From positions 113,964,301-114,028,300 of the forward strand of contig CM061135.1 of NCBI GenBank assembly GCA_030789695.1: 64,000 bases of DNA. The letters run 5' to 3'. The notes under the pieces are model-generated. The model ran no database searches and had not been told where the DNA came from. It saw nothing but the letters and a program-made list of their open reading frames with translations. Shown here piece after piece: positions 21,753 through 32,617 of this stretch; position 1 is the stretch's first letter; each line of letters opens with the position of its first letter. A program made the translations under genes and the position numbers. Source of the DNA: Scilla litardierei. Lineage: Eukaryota > Streptophyta > Magnoliopsida > Asparagales > Asparagaceae.

Positions 21753-22786
21753 GCCATCATCGCTAAAGAAGGAGAAGTCAAAGTCAACGATGTCGTTGTC
21801 ACCGTTCGAAGAGTTCGCCTACATACGAAGAGAAGACGTTGTCGAAGAACTGCCGCATCACCGACGAAGTCTTACCGTCGAAGAAGACCGCCGTCGGTTT
21901 TGTGTGCTCGCCGCTGTGGAAGATCGGAGAAGTCGAGTGGAGCGAGAGCCCGCCCTCAAGATCATGTCGCTGAGGAAGGAGATCACGTCGCCGGAGAAGG
22001 AGCACCGCCTGTCGAAGTTGGCGAAGCAACTGCATGCCCTAACAAAGTCGTAGGAGACGCTGCGTAAAAATGAAAGCGACCAAAACTCTCGCTGACGTGG
22101 CGGTTGCGTAACAACGAAAGAAAACAAACGCAAATCTCTCGAGGACGTGGATTAAAGAGATTTGATGTGCGCACAGACCGCCTATTATTAAGCTTTGAAC
22201 TGGGATTGCTTAACACACAGACCAGAGTGCTATTTGAGCCTGATTAGGATCCATGAGTCGGATCAAGACACCGTTTGCGTCAGATTGAAGCTGACGACGT
22301 GCTGATTGACAGAGACGACTACACGGACACGAACTGAGCATTTCTAAACCCTTTACTCTTAATATTTGTGTCTTAGTGTAACGTTCTCTGTAGGAAAAAC
22401 CTCACCTATTTTGTGACTATTTTGGACTTGCCTGGTTTGGGCTAGACAAGAGGGTCTTGACGTGTTGCTGTAGTCAAGATACGCATTTACTAGGTTGATA
22501 GAGTTCTGCACTTTGTTGAGTGTGGTACAGTCTAGGTAGGGAGTTGAAGCTAGGACCCCATTGTAGATGTACGGAAGGAACTTATTAATGCTATTATCTG
22601 CTTGGGGCTGGACGTAGGTCGTTGGTGCGACCGAACCATGGTAAATATATGTGTACTCTGTGATTGTCTCTTATTTACTCTGGTTGTGCCTTTAACTGCA
22701 GGTGATTTCTCGTGGGTTGCGCGAGAATTTTTTTATTAGCCTATTCACCCCCCTCCCCCCCTCTAGGCTAGGATCCAGATCCAACA
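21753..22786 (+). repeat. copia-type LTR remnant (right part), continuation of 9795
   Basis: After the duplicated GCCAT the GTCG/GAAG-rich sequence of 9628-9795 resumes (to about 22070). From about 22380 the style is that of a copia LTR, ending CCTATTCACCCCCC...CTCTAGGC...GATCCAACA at 22786, the same C-run/CTAG ending as at 9600-9627. The open frame at 21546-22067 crosses the insertion junction and is not a gene. Left limit and TSD of this LTR are not visible. Confidence 0.45.
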
Positions 22787-23150
22787 AGGAAGGGTTAATG
22801 ACACAATAGTTCTAAATATTAAAATGTGCAGAGATCAAAGGAATCATACCATCATAAAAGCCCTAATTTATCACCACACATACAAGAGAGATTTAGAAAC
22901 TCATGAGATGAAAGTAAACACAATATTCGTAGAAAACGATGTGACAATACATAATACAAGCATCTATATACAAATACACGAGAGAGAGAGAGAGAGAGAG
23001 AGTGTGTGTGTGTGTGTGTGTGTGCAAATCTTGTAAGCTTTTGAAGAAGATGAAACTATCAAACCATCTCTTGAGCTCCTCCAAATCTTAGCATCCAATG
23101 GTTTCCCCAAGCTTTAGGTCTTCCACAGATATTGAAAATGAGCCCTAAGG
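22787..23150. other. AT-rich intergenic segment with dinucleotide repeat
   Basis: Holds a compound (AG)n(TG)n microsatellite at 22981-23024 (about 11 AG and 11 TG units). On the minus strand the segment is downstream of the TATA box at 23156 and is probably the transcribed part of a copia-type LTR. No gene seen. Confidence 0.5.
22981..23024 (+). repeat. (AG)n(TG)n compound microsatellite
   Basis: Uninterrupted AG units that switch directly to TG units, 44 bp in all. Confidence 0.95.
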
Positions 23151-23155
23151 ATTCC

Positions 23156-23323
23156 TATTTATACTACCCAAAACACATTTAAATCATGGCCCTTGATTAC
23201 AAGATAACGGTGAAAAAACATAATGGGTTCGACTGGAATTACAAAGAAAATGGGTCAACTTTGCACTAGGCAGACTGGCCCAACTGACTGGGTGGACTGG
23301 CCCAATCGACTGGGCAGACTGGT
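23156..23323 (-). promoter_or_regulatory. minus-strand copia-type promoter module: palindrome array plus TATA box
   Basis: On the minus strand a TATAAATA (23156-23163) lies about 110 bp downstream of a short array at 23271-23323. The array is built on CCCAATCGACTGGG, with degenerate copies (CCCAACTGACTGGG, CAGACTGG, GGACTGG). It looks like an AGTCGACT palindrome with CCC/GGG flanks that has decayed. The layout equals that of the LTR at 8061-9627. Confidence 0.5.
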
Positions 23324-25587
23324 AGCGTTGGTTGCTTTGTCTTACAGAAAATGCAGAAAATAGCCCCGAGCTCAGAAAAATCTGGAAAAATAACTGTTAG
23401 AACTAGGAGATCGCCATTTTCAACTGAAAAATAAGAAAAGAAAAAACAAGTCATAAATTTACATTTTGTGCATAAATAAATGATAAGCTATAATATTATA
23501 GGTATTCCGAAATTGCATGTATTAGAGACCATATAGACCTAAATTATGCACAAAATGCCCATAAATTTGGGGGGGGTGGATAAATATGCAATATTCTTCT
23601 AAAATTATTGGTGTTGCGCCTAAGATGTATGCTAACTTGTCATATGTTAATGCATCTTAATGTTGCTCAAGCAATCTTTATAGTTAGGTCGAGTGAGTTT
23701 GTTCAAATTCAGAATAAGTTTAGGGCGAAAAATGATATATTTTAAAAGAATTATGATAATGTAAAGCATATGTTCATAAATAATTAGAATGGTTTTTATC
23801 TAATTATTTTCTTCCACTACTTTTACGAATATCTTCAACCCAAAAAGATATACAAAAATTATTAATATAATTTTACAGTGGAAATTGGGATCCAACTATG
23901 ATGAGATTGATAACCTTGACCATCGTCAATAAGTTACCTTTCTCTATAGAAGGTAGATAAACTGTGTGTCAATTACAACTCTTTGTAATGTCCAATTATG
24001 GTTTTTACTCCTAATCCTCTATGACCTTGACCATAATCAACAAGTCATAAAGTTTAATCAAGTTCATTCACATACATTTCTTATTCAAATAAGGAGAGAT
24101 ATATGTACCCTTAATCATCGTCAACAAGGACATTTTGAGTCCCCCTGAATCCATCTCATTGTAGCTAAAGTGCATCACCTATGATTGTAATGCTAATGGC
24201 TTGACCGTCGTTAACAATCATAACACCAATACTAAGTACTGTACACTTTTGAAATGACGGAGGGCTATAGATAATTCTTAAAATAATTTTAAATGTAATA
24301 GACTTGATATAATTAGAAGAACTAAATCATGTTAATTAAATTGGATATGAAATTTACGCTAATCAATTGGCCAGGCCAGCGATATAATGAGCGAGAGGGT
24401 TTCTATGATTGAAATATCGAAATCACATTCCTTAATTAAGTAACCTTTCAAATTATGCATTTCTTAGATACCAATATGAAAAGCAAAATTTAGAATCCAA
24501 TAATATTAACACGGCTCTTGTAATTCCAATTTGAATTGGGTTTTACATCTACTAATTAATCAAATTAATTAGGTTTCTTATTCTAGGTTTTATGAATGTG
24601 CATAATAATTACTTGGACCAAAGGGGCAACGTCCTACACTATTAAGTTAGATAACTAACAACAGAGTAGTCGTCAGAACCTTATAATTTTTATGCATCAA
24701 GCAAGCAAAATTTAATCTCATTAAATTTACTTAAAAATTATTTGGATCACGAGAAGATGTCATATACTGTTAGGTTAGATGACTAACAATAAAGTAGTCA
24801 CATTATCTTTATAATTATTATGCACATAATCACATTATACCATAAAATCATAGCATGATAATCTAGTTATCATGTAATCAAAGCATGAATTAAAAAATAT
24901 CTAAAATAATTTTAAACTCCTTTTAAAATTATCTTAGCTCATTTGTTTTATCTCATAAAATAAGCAATGAATTAAAAATTGCGTCTTTTAGATTTTAAAA
25001 CCATCACAATTCAAAATTTTCTCAAATTCTTACAATCGTAATGCATACAAATCTAATCTTCAGCAATTTATATTTTTAAATCAACATAAAAAACATGTTT
25101 TGTAGTAAGGCTTTATACAACTATAAGGAAACACTGCTAGAGTTTTTAATCTAATTAGAAAAGGCAGAAGTATGGAAAAATCAAAATTTTCAAAAGCCTA
25201 GCAAAAGAAGCCAAGATCTACCGCAAAAACCATGAATTTAAATGCTGAAATTAAAAAAGCATACTTCTATGCGGATATTCTTCCGTGGTACCTGGGATCC
25301 AAATCTTTTCTAGTGAAGTCTCCAATCTCTTTCACCAACCAACCACGAAAGAAGATTCACCCTAAGATGTAGCCCCTTCACAAACCTCGAGCCCTCCAAG
25401 AGCTCGAACTCAGCCCCCACATATTGCTAGTGCTAGTGAGGAAAAGAAAGAAAAACTTTTACTTTTAAAGAGAAAAATTCTTTCTTTGAAGATGCTTGAA
25501 TTTTTTCTCTTTAGAGATCTTGAATGCTAGAATCTTTGATATCTTGTTATGTGATTTCTTGGTACATTGAGATGGGAGAAGATGATC
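23324..25587. other. AT-rich repeat-derived DNA, no gene
   Basis: Two patterns stand out. Four degenerate copies of TTGAC-N4-GTCAA lie at about 23917, 24030, 24107 and 24199. A sequence of about 70 bp containing GTTAG-N4-CTAAC occurs twice (about 24632-24700 and 24763-24830). No open frame with recognisable content. The right part is probably the transcribed side of the minus-strand LTR whose TATA lies at 25591. Confidence 0.45.
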
Positions 25588-25934
25588 CCATTATATAGTG
25601 CTTGGAATCCTTGAAATCGAAATGCAATTAGAAAGTTGAATTGGAGTCTAACTCTATTCCTAAGCACGTAGACAAAAGAAAGTTTTTTTCATAAACTCTT
25701 TTAATCCCAATTGGATTCTATATTTTATATCCAAAATAAGGTGGAATGATCTTGATAAGTCAACTAACAGAAAACAGAAACCCAATATATATTTCATGTG
25801 CACATTTTAGTCAACTAATCTCAGACTATTAGTCGACTAACACCTTCTTTAGTCGAATAATAAACTTCATTAGTCGACTAATGGTTGGAAACCTGCATTG
25901 CTTTCAGAAAACCATTAGTCGACCAATCGACCAG
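25588..25934 (-). promoter_or_regulatory. minus-strand copia-type promoter module with TTAGTCGACTAA array
   Basis: Units of ATTAGTCGACTAAT and variants lie at 25807-25934 (AGTCAACTAA, TTAGTCGACTAA, TTAGTCGAATAA, ATTAGTCGACTAAT, ATTAGTCGACCAAT). On the minus strand a TATATAA (25591-25597, context CACTATATAATGGG) follows about 210 bp downstream. This is the third LTR-like promoter in the window with an AGTCGACT-core array. Confidence 0.55.
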
Positions 25935-27119
25935 CCTTTGGCAAGGGTGTTTGTTGGCGTTTTTGATTGAAATATTCGTAGCTCTTTACTACCATTTCTT
26001 GTTCGCAATCGCAACTCCTTGCAACACGCTTCTCTCTTTAAAATTAATCGATCATCAATCTTTGTGATTGATCCCTTACATCTCATATACATCTAGTTCT
26101 TTCTTTCGATTTTCGTGAAGAGCCATCATTGTTGTGAGACACTAAAAGCCCGATTCCTACTTTGGCAGTAATTTGATCATACCTTACGATTGTGCCACAT
26201 TTAGAATCATCATTATGTAGTTGGTGTGAGACTGGATTCTCATTCGAACCGAATCTGGACACGTCAGTGACAACTACTATGCTGTCTGGTCCCTTCGTCA
26301 AAACTATGTTACTACGGTGTATATGGTATGGGAAACTGACAAATCCCATGAACACCTTAAAGTTGTGAGCCATGTATGTTATGCCATAGTCTAATGGTTG
26401 GATGAAACTTATCACTCTAATAAGTTTATCCACTCCACCATGGCTATAGATTTACTGTGGAGCCATATCGATTCCATGCGACACTAACCTACCATACCAG
26501 AGGAGACAAATCCCTTCTTGTCTGTTACCGCCTTTCACGCGCTTTGGACTATGCCTAGCGAGTACCAAGTAAGGATCGCTTTTTCCGTTGATCAGTAAAA
26601 GCCTAAGCATATTCATCTCATACGCAAAGGTCTTTAGCAAGTCTCAGGACAAGGGATTATGTTGTACCAACTGTCACCTTAGAACTTCTATTACCGATTA
26701 GAGTATGTTTACCGTATATAAGCTTCATGGTTAGTCGTTCTATGAACTTATTGTCTAATAAGCACATGTCAACTGTCTCACGATGTCCCCATATCGTGTG
26801 GCTATGAGACCAGACACCACCATCGCTATGCTAAAGATCAGTGCACACTTTGGTTTATCCCGAATATTAATGTCCAGTTATGATTTTCCTACGGTCAGGA
26901 ACATATAGTATTTGTTCTTAAGTGAATCCATTGGGCCTTATTATCTTGATCTCATCATGATTTCAATGTCCTTGCATAATTACATGGACTTTATCTATGC
27001 AATCACATAATAACATTCATACATACTCATTTGTATCAACGACTTATATAGATAAAGATGCACCAAACGGCTTACTCTTATTTTGAACAACACGTATCAA
27101 TTATAATAATTGACGTATC
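25935..27119. other. repeat-like intergenic DNA, not identified
   Basis: Balanced-composition, non-coding sequence with the look of an LTR or untranslated region of another retroelement. No direct repeat partner is seen in the window. The longest open frame (116 codons, minus, 26083-26433) has no recognisable features. It ends beside AATTG, the target of the next element. Confidence 0.35.
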
Positions 27120-27305
27120 AATTGTGTTACGGCTATTTTGACCGGGCCCGGAAGAGCCAAGTCAACGACGACCGGTCAACCGGCCTGCTACGGCCTTGGG
27201 CCCCGGCCCCAGAGATCTCACGGGCGGGCCGCGCTTATCCGCCCAAGATGAAGGCCCAAAAAGCTGCCCACTTTTGTAGCGGAGGAAATCGGGGCCCAAA
27301 TCGAG

Positions 27306-27545
27306 GAAGCCTTCGCCATTTATGGCAGCCGCCCCGTGCCATCATGATCCGCCAATTATGGCAGCCACCTTCATGGCTCGCCAAATATGGCAACCGACTT
27401 CATGGCCAGGCTTAATGGCCATCATTCCCCCGCCGTTATGGCACGCCAATTATGGAAACCGCAATGCCCATTACTCCAGCCTTCATGGCCCGCCAATTAT
27501 GGCAATTACTCATGGCCATGACTCCACCTTCATGGCGTCATCAAG
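27306..27545 (+). repeat. U3 array of GCCA-N4-TGGC words
   Basis: CGCCAATTATGGC or close variants (CGCCATTTATGGC, CGCCAAATATGGC, CGCCGTTATGGC) occur about six times, interleaved with CTTCATGGC and AATGGCCAT. Outer arms GCCA/TGGC are complementary, so most units are short palindromes. Array and palindrome end about 20-100 bp before the possible TATA. The same array is in the right LTR. Confidence 0.75.
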
Positions 27546-27601
27546 TGGGCGCAATTAGAGGGGGTCAACCCTTCCCCATTTGCACGACCCCATGAATGGC
27601 G

Positions 27602-27622
27602 GCCATGATGTCACATCATGGC
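27602..27622 (+). promoter_or_regulatory. 21-bp near-perfect palindrome upstream of the LTR TATA
   Basis: Arms GCCATGATG and CATCATGGC around TCA. The centre contains TGATGTCA, resembling a bZIP-type site. It lies about 20 bp before the possible TATA; repeated in the right LTR. Confidence 0.5.
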
Positions 27623-28311
27623 ACATGATGAGCATGGTTCGTCTATATGAGGAGGGGGCGGGCGTCATTTGAAAGGGGCTGGATCTTCACCACCTACAAA
27701 GGAGGTACCTCATACTCCCATCTTACACCTTCTTCCACCTTGAATATTTCTCCTCCAAAGCTCGGCCCGAGGACTCGAGTATCGGTCTCTCCGCGAGCCA
27801 TACTCGATCCCACCGAGCACTTATCAGGCCAGATCTGACTTTGGCATCGGAGGGGCTTCGGTCGGAACCAAGGTCCGACCCCCCTGACGAGCTCTCTCGT
27901 CTATTCAGGTCCAGGAGTTCCAGGGACGCCGAGGCTACACTTCGGCGTCCTTCCAGCCGGAGCCGAGCGCCCTCGTCCCCGACCTCGTTCGTCTCCTCCG
28001 TCACGAGGATGTCGCTCTGCCGAGGCTACCTCTCGCGGAGCCGACGCGAGGATCCGCGCGCCCCGCTGCGAGCGACTCTGCCTTCAACCGATCCCGGAGG
28101 CTGTCATCTCGCCGGCTACCCCTCGGCCCGCCAAAGAACGGAGCCGCGCCTTTCCGCTCGAGCGAACGCGCCGTCGGTCGACCCCATTGGTCATCTCCGT
28201 CTCGAGCGACAGCCACGACAACTCGGGGGTCCCGCGCGTCCCCTCTTTGACCGCGTTGACCACGCACCTTCCATACTATTAATGTGTTCTGCGAAAAATA
28301 GCAGAAACATT

Positions 28312-28330
28312 TGGCGCCGTCTGTGGGAAC
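28312..28330 (+). other. primer-binding site of the Tat-like element
   Basis: TGGCGCCGTCTGTGGGAAC starts three bases after the LTR end. TGGCGCC is the complement of a tRNA 3' end with CCA, and this exact type of site is common in Tat/Ogre-group plant elements. Confidence 0.8.
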
Positions 28331-30479
28331 GAGTCAGCACCTACGTCAACATACACACGAACGTTGGCTCGTTCTACCATCTCTTTCTCTATTTTTAAGA
28401 AGTATTATTATATTTGATTAAGCTAACGTATCATCGACAAATACGACAGTGTTTGATCGGCCTCTCTTCCACTTTATGTTTACTAAAGCGAACAGGCCTA
28501 CAGCTCGGCAGTCATGTTGGAGAGGCTCTCCGTCAACTGCTACTCGAAGCCGTGAGGGTCATGCCTCCACCTCGTCAATGTCCACGGCGAGGTGACCCGC
28601 CTCAACAGCGTGAGGATCCCGTGTTGTGCCTGCCAGGTCATCTTCAAGTTAAGGCGCAATCACGCCAAGCTGATTGCGGCGGTGAAGAAAACCCCAGATC
28701 CACAATTAGCTCCGGAGACCTCGGATCTTGCCTATATTCCATAGAATTTCGTCTTAGAATGCCGTGAAGCTGCTACCAAATGTCATGCTAAATTGAATCT
28801 GACATTCAAATGGTTTGAAGTGCCATGAATTTGCTGCCAAATGCCAACCCGAATTGAATCTAACATTCAATTGATTTGAAAGGGACATTCAATTGGGTGG
28901 GGGGGATGATCATCTTGCTGGCACTCTCCTCTCCCCTCAAATTGAATCCCTTCACCTGAGCGGGGTGAGTCAGGCGAAACTCATCGTCGAGAAAATCGAC
29001 CCTCCGATCCACCATAAGGGAATGAGCATCAACCCAGGGGCATGCGACCCCCTTGTTGTCGAAGAGTACGCCTACGACCATCCTCCGGGTCAAAGACGAC
29101 TTCTCCGGCCATCCTCCAAGTCGACGAACCCCAACCCTCTGAACTTGCGTTCGACCGATGTGGTGTTGAATCCGACAAAGCTCGACCCCTGAGGTTTGAT
29201 GTGGCTCTGCAGCAACCGGGTGTCGATCCGAACTTGAGCATTCAAGGTTGAGGCTGACCTTCCATAGTCCAAGCCTCCAGGCTCGAAGCTGATTTCTCCG
29301 AGATCGAGACCGAGTATCTGAATGATGTTCGGTGAACAGAGCCTCCTTGGTCTAAGTTTCAACAACACGGCGGTGACTCCCTTGCAAACGTCGTCATCCT
29401 CGACAAAACAGGCTCAAACGAAATCACTATGACTTGCCAAACTGGCATTCTACGCCCCCCAGCACGCACAGAACTTCACCAGGTGCGCGGTTCCAACCTC
29501 GGCGTCGGGCCAAGCTTCTTCCCCATCTGTGTCACTATGGAGATCGGCATCACCAACTTCATCCTCCCCTTCCTCCGCTCCGGCTCAGCTTGCTTCGTTG
29601 CTCCGGGCTGAAGCACGACCTCAGGGCCGAAGTGGTGGGGGCACGACATCCAGGAAAGAATTCCTGCTGACGGTGACCCTAGCCGGAGACATCAGAGCCG
29701 GAGACGTATGATCGGCCAGGCTCGCTTCAGACTGGGTCTTGATCAGTTGACGGTGGTGTCCGATCAGCCGAGCACTCCTCAGATCGAGTCCTCCTCTCGG
29801 AGCTCGCCCAATGGAGCCCGCCTGACCTATAGCTTATTCGCATCGGCCTTCATGTGGTCAAACCCAGTTTCGCCTAACTCGGATGTCAGGCCGACGTCTT
29901 CGATGGAGACGTGGCTGACGCGCCGAATGGCTCTTCCTCGACATGATGACCCGATCAACCCGAAGCGGCATCAAGACCTATTGCCCGATCTTGGTGTCAC
30001 ATTCGCTTTCAAAGGCCAAGCGACAGAATAGTGGCAATAGCAGGAATCATCGACGCGATCACGTCATGTTCTTTTGACCAAAGGCTACTCTAAGGTATGT
30101 GATGTTGTTTGGCATACTGATGTTGTTAGATTTGGTGACCAGGGCTGCTTGGAGGGCACCTTGTTAAGACGGAAGCTTCTATCCGAGACGCACTGCTGGC
30201 TGAGTTGTCGACCTAAAACTCCCGTCTATCGATCCAAAGCTTCCGTAAGCTAAGATCGTCGAAGAGAACATCGATTCTCCGGTCCTCTGCAGGGATCGCC
30301 AGAAGGGTCTTCACCGCCTCAAGCTCGACATCGGTAGGATCAAGGTCGGAAGAGGAGCAATGTTCGACGTATCGCTCGTTGAGCCCGCCTCTCCTCAAAG
30401 AAGCCAAACGTCGATCCGACATCTGCACCTCAACATGCATCCTAATGTTCGTGACCGTCTCATCGCCAAAAGGAGGCTG
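28331..30479 (+). other. non-coding interior of the Tat-like element
   Basis: No frame shows retroelement domains. The frame at 28414-28767 (117 codons, basic) begins near the usual gag position but I recognise nothing in it. About 28780-28890 holds a short duplicated segment (AATTGAATCTRACATTCAA). The remainder is moderately GC-rich with many GACC/CCGA words. Confidence 0.5.
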
Positions 30480-30655
30480 ACCAGTGCAGGCTGAGGCCGA
30501 GGCCGACCCCTGAGGAGGCCGACCAGTCCAGGCCGAGGCCGAGGCTGACCAGTTCAGGCCGAGGCCGAGGCCGACCCCTGAGGAGGCCGACCAGTCCAGG
30601 CCGAGGCCGAGGCTGACCAGTTCGGCCGAGGCCGAGGCCGACCCCAGAAGAGGCC
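30480..30655 (+). repeat. 68-bp tandem repeat, about 2.5 copies
   Basis: Unit contains GAGGCCGACCAGTCCAGGCC and GAGGCCGACCCC; CCGACCCCTG recurs exactly 68 bp apart (30503 and 30571). Built largely of GGCCGA hexamers; similar hexamers recur at 31405-31470 and 31660-31730. Confidence 0.8.
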
Positions 30656-31214
30656 GAAGCCGACCCAGCAAAAAGGTCAAACTGTCCTCTTCCCCCTTGC
30701 TAATTAATTATGTGCTTTCAGACAATTACAAGAACTTCCCTAACAATTCTCCTCTCTTAAACTTCTTGCGAGGTGGTGATAAAAAGCCACATCCTCCGAT
30801 TTCAACAAATGTCTCACAAAAATCTTGTAGATAAGGCTGCCATGGTCGCGACAACGCCGAAGCACACGGCGGCCGGCATTGTGGCCTCGGCCAACTTGAG
30901 GGAGAGGCGCAAGGAGTGCGTCTAGATCCGGGGACGGGCCAGGAAGACGCGGGGCTGCGAGTGGCCCGGCAAGGTCGCCAAGGAGAATGAGATCTCGATC
31001 GAGTTCAGACAAGAGACAGCACCGACGACCCTCGCAGGTGTCGGGCTTAGCCCCGACTCGGCCTTCATCGATGGCCCTACCACCATCTCTGGCCATTGTC
31101 TCGACGTCCGCCATACCAACACCGTGCTGCCATCGCCAAACATATGGGCTGAGCTCCCATCACTGTGCCGCCCTTGCCGAGCTACCTTGGTCGTACCGCC
31201 AAACAGACAAAAGC

Positions 31215-31400
31215 GGGAGCCAGAGCGAGAGCATGAACTGGAGCAGAAGCTAGGATCCAGACAAATGCTGGAGCAAAAGCTGGAGCCGGAGCAGGAGCCG
31301 GAGCTGGAGCCGGAGCTGGAGCAGGAGCCAGAGCTGGAGCTGGAGATACGATCCAGACAAAAGCTGGAGCTGAAGTTGAAAATGGAACTGGAGCTGTGTC
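31215..31400 (+). repeat. GAGC-NN hexanucleotide array
   Basis: Runs of GAGCTG, GAGCCG, GAGCAG and GAGCCA, interrupted twice by an ATCCAGACAAA word (31256 and about 31350). The plus frame 31124-31447 reads as a Glu/Leu-rich low-complexity peptide, a by-product of the 6-bp period; nothing suggests it is a real protein. Confidence 0.8.
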
Positions 31401-31949
31401 TAGATGAGGCCGACCCATCCAAGAGGAGGCCGACCACACCAGTTTAACCAACCCAGGAGGAGGCCGACCAGACAAGTCCGACCGCCTTGCCAAGTATCTG
31501 AGTTTCAACGCCAAGCCACCTCGTCGAGCTTACAAAGTTATCCCCACTGCGACGGAGCTGTTGAACCAGTCGAGCATCCAGACCGCTCCTCCGACCGTGG
31601 CCGAGCCGTTCGGCCGAAGCACCACCGTCTGAGTTCGAGCAACCAAGCAGCTCCTCCGATCGAGGCCGACCAGTTCAGGCAGAGACCGAGGCCGACCCTA
31701 GAGGAGGCCGACCGGTCCAGACGAGTCGGACCACCCTTCCAAGCCTCCGAGCCACCTTGTCTCAAAGTCATCCTCATCCTGGCCAAGCCGATCTGGCCGA
31801 AGCACCCCCGTCCGAGTTCAAGCACCCAGATCGCTCCTCCGACCGTGCTGCTGGGTCCCCGCTTACCGAACAACTCCTGCATCCACTGATCTGGACGAAG
31901 CAATGGCAGAGCGCCACCATGGAATCTTCGAAAGGCTTCACAAGGTCCT

Positions 31950-32525
31950 CACCCTTTTCGCCGGCCGTGAGCCGAGGGGCAACTCCCCTCGCCACCGGGC
32001 GGATCTCCTTTGCCGGCCGTAAGCCGAGGGGCAACTCCCCTCGCCACCGAGCGGATCTCCTTCGTCGGCCGTAAGCCGAGGGGCAACTCCCCTCGCAACC
32101 GAACGAACGAGCTCAATCTCAGTGCTGGGGGCAACTCCTTCCGCTGAACGAATCTCCTTCGTCGGCCGTAAGCCGAGCGGCAACTCCCCTCGCCACCGAA
32201 CGAATTGCCTTCGTCGGCCGTAAGCCGAGGGGCAACTCCCCTCGCCACCGAACGAATCTCCTTCGTCGGCCGTAAGCCGGGGGGCAACTCCCCTCGCCAC
32301 CGAACAAAACTCCTTCGTCGGCCGTAAGCCGAGGGGCAACTCCCCTCGCCACCGAACGAATCTCCTTCGTCGGCCGTAAGCCGATGGGAAACTCCCCTCG
32401 CCACCGAACGAATCTCCTTCGTCGGCCGTAAGCCGATGGGCAACTCCCCTCGCCACCGAACGAATCTCCTTCGTCGGCCGTAAGCCGAGGGGCAACTCCC
32501 CTCGCCACCGAACGAATCTCCTTCG
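31950..32525 (+). repeat. 52-bp tandem repeat, about ten copies
   Basis: GTAAGCCG or its variant recurs at 31967, 32019, 32071, then, after one shortened copy, at 32168, 32220, 32272, 32324, 32376, 32428 and 32480: exactly 52 bp each time. Each unit contains GAGGGG and CCCCTC separated by 5 nt, a 6-bp hairpin. 52 is not a multiple of 3, so the same DNA is read in all three frames in turn; the minus strand stays open in all of them, giving spurious Arg-rich open frames of up to 202 codons. Confidence 0.95.
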
Positions 32526-32600
32526 AAAAGAAAAAAGAAAGAGCATCTTCTCCCCCCTTATACTACATCTCCCGACCTCAACCTTAACAATGGTAGAGCT

Positions 32601-32617
32601 CGGAAGATGGGGGCAAT
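32601..32617 (+). other. polypurine tract of the Tat-like element
   Basis: CGGAAGATGGGGGCAAT immediately before the TGTTACGG of the right LTR. Confidence 0.8.

Larger units (their letters stand above)
27125..28309 (+). repeat. 5' LTR of the Tat-like element
   Basis: Opens TGTTACGG, ends GCAGAAACA. GC-rich; U3 carries repeated GCCAATTATGGC-type words (27306-27545), a near-perfect palindrome at 27602-27622 and a possible TATA (CTATATGA, 27643-27650). Open frames in this segment are repeated in the right LTR and are not genes. Confidence 0.95.

Noticed and set aside
21546..22067. 173-codon frame at the right border of the LARD
   Set aside because: It crosses the TSD junction of the insertion and cannot be an ancestral gene.
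27841..28398. 185-codon Arg/Ser-rich plus frame (partly repeated at 33334-33777)
   Set aside because: It runs across the LTR end and the primer-binding site and is cut differently in the right LTR, so it is not a gene.
31950..32525. Regular 52-bp spacing that could suggest a CRISPR-like array
   Set aside because: The whole unit is repeated with no unique spacers, and the setting is a plant retroelement.
31938..32546. 202-codon minus-strand open frame, Arg/Gly-rich
   Set aside because: It is a reading of the 52-bp tandem repeat; the other two frames are open too, and no start context or domain supports a protein.
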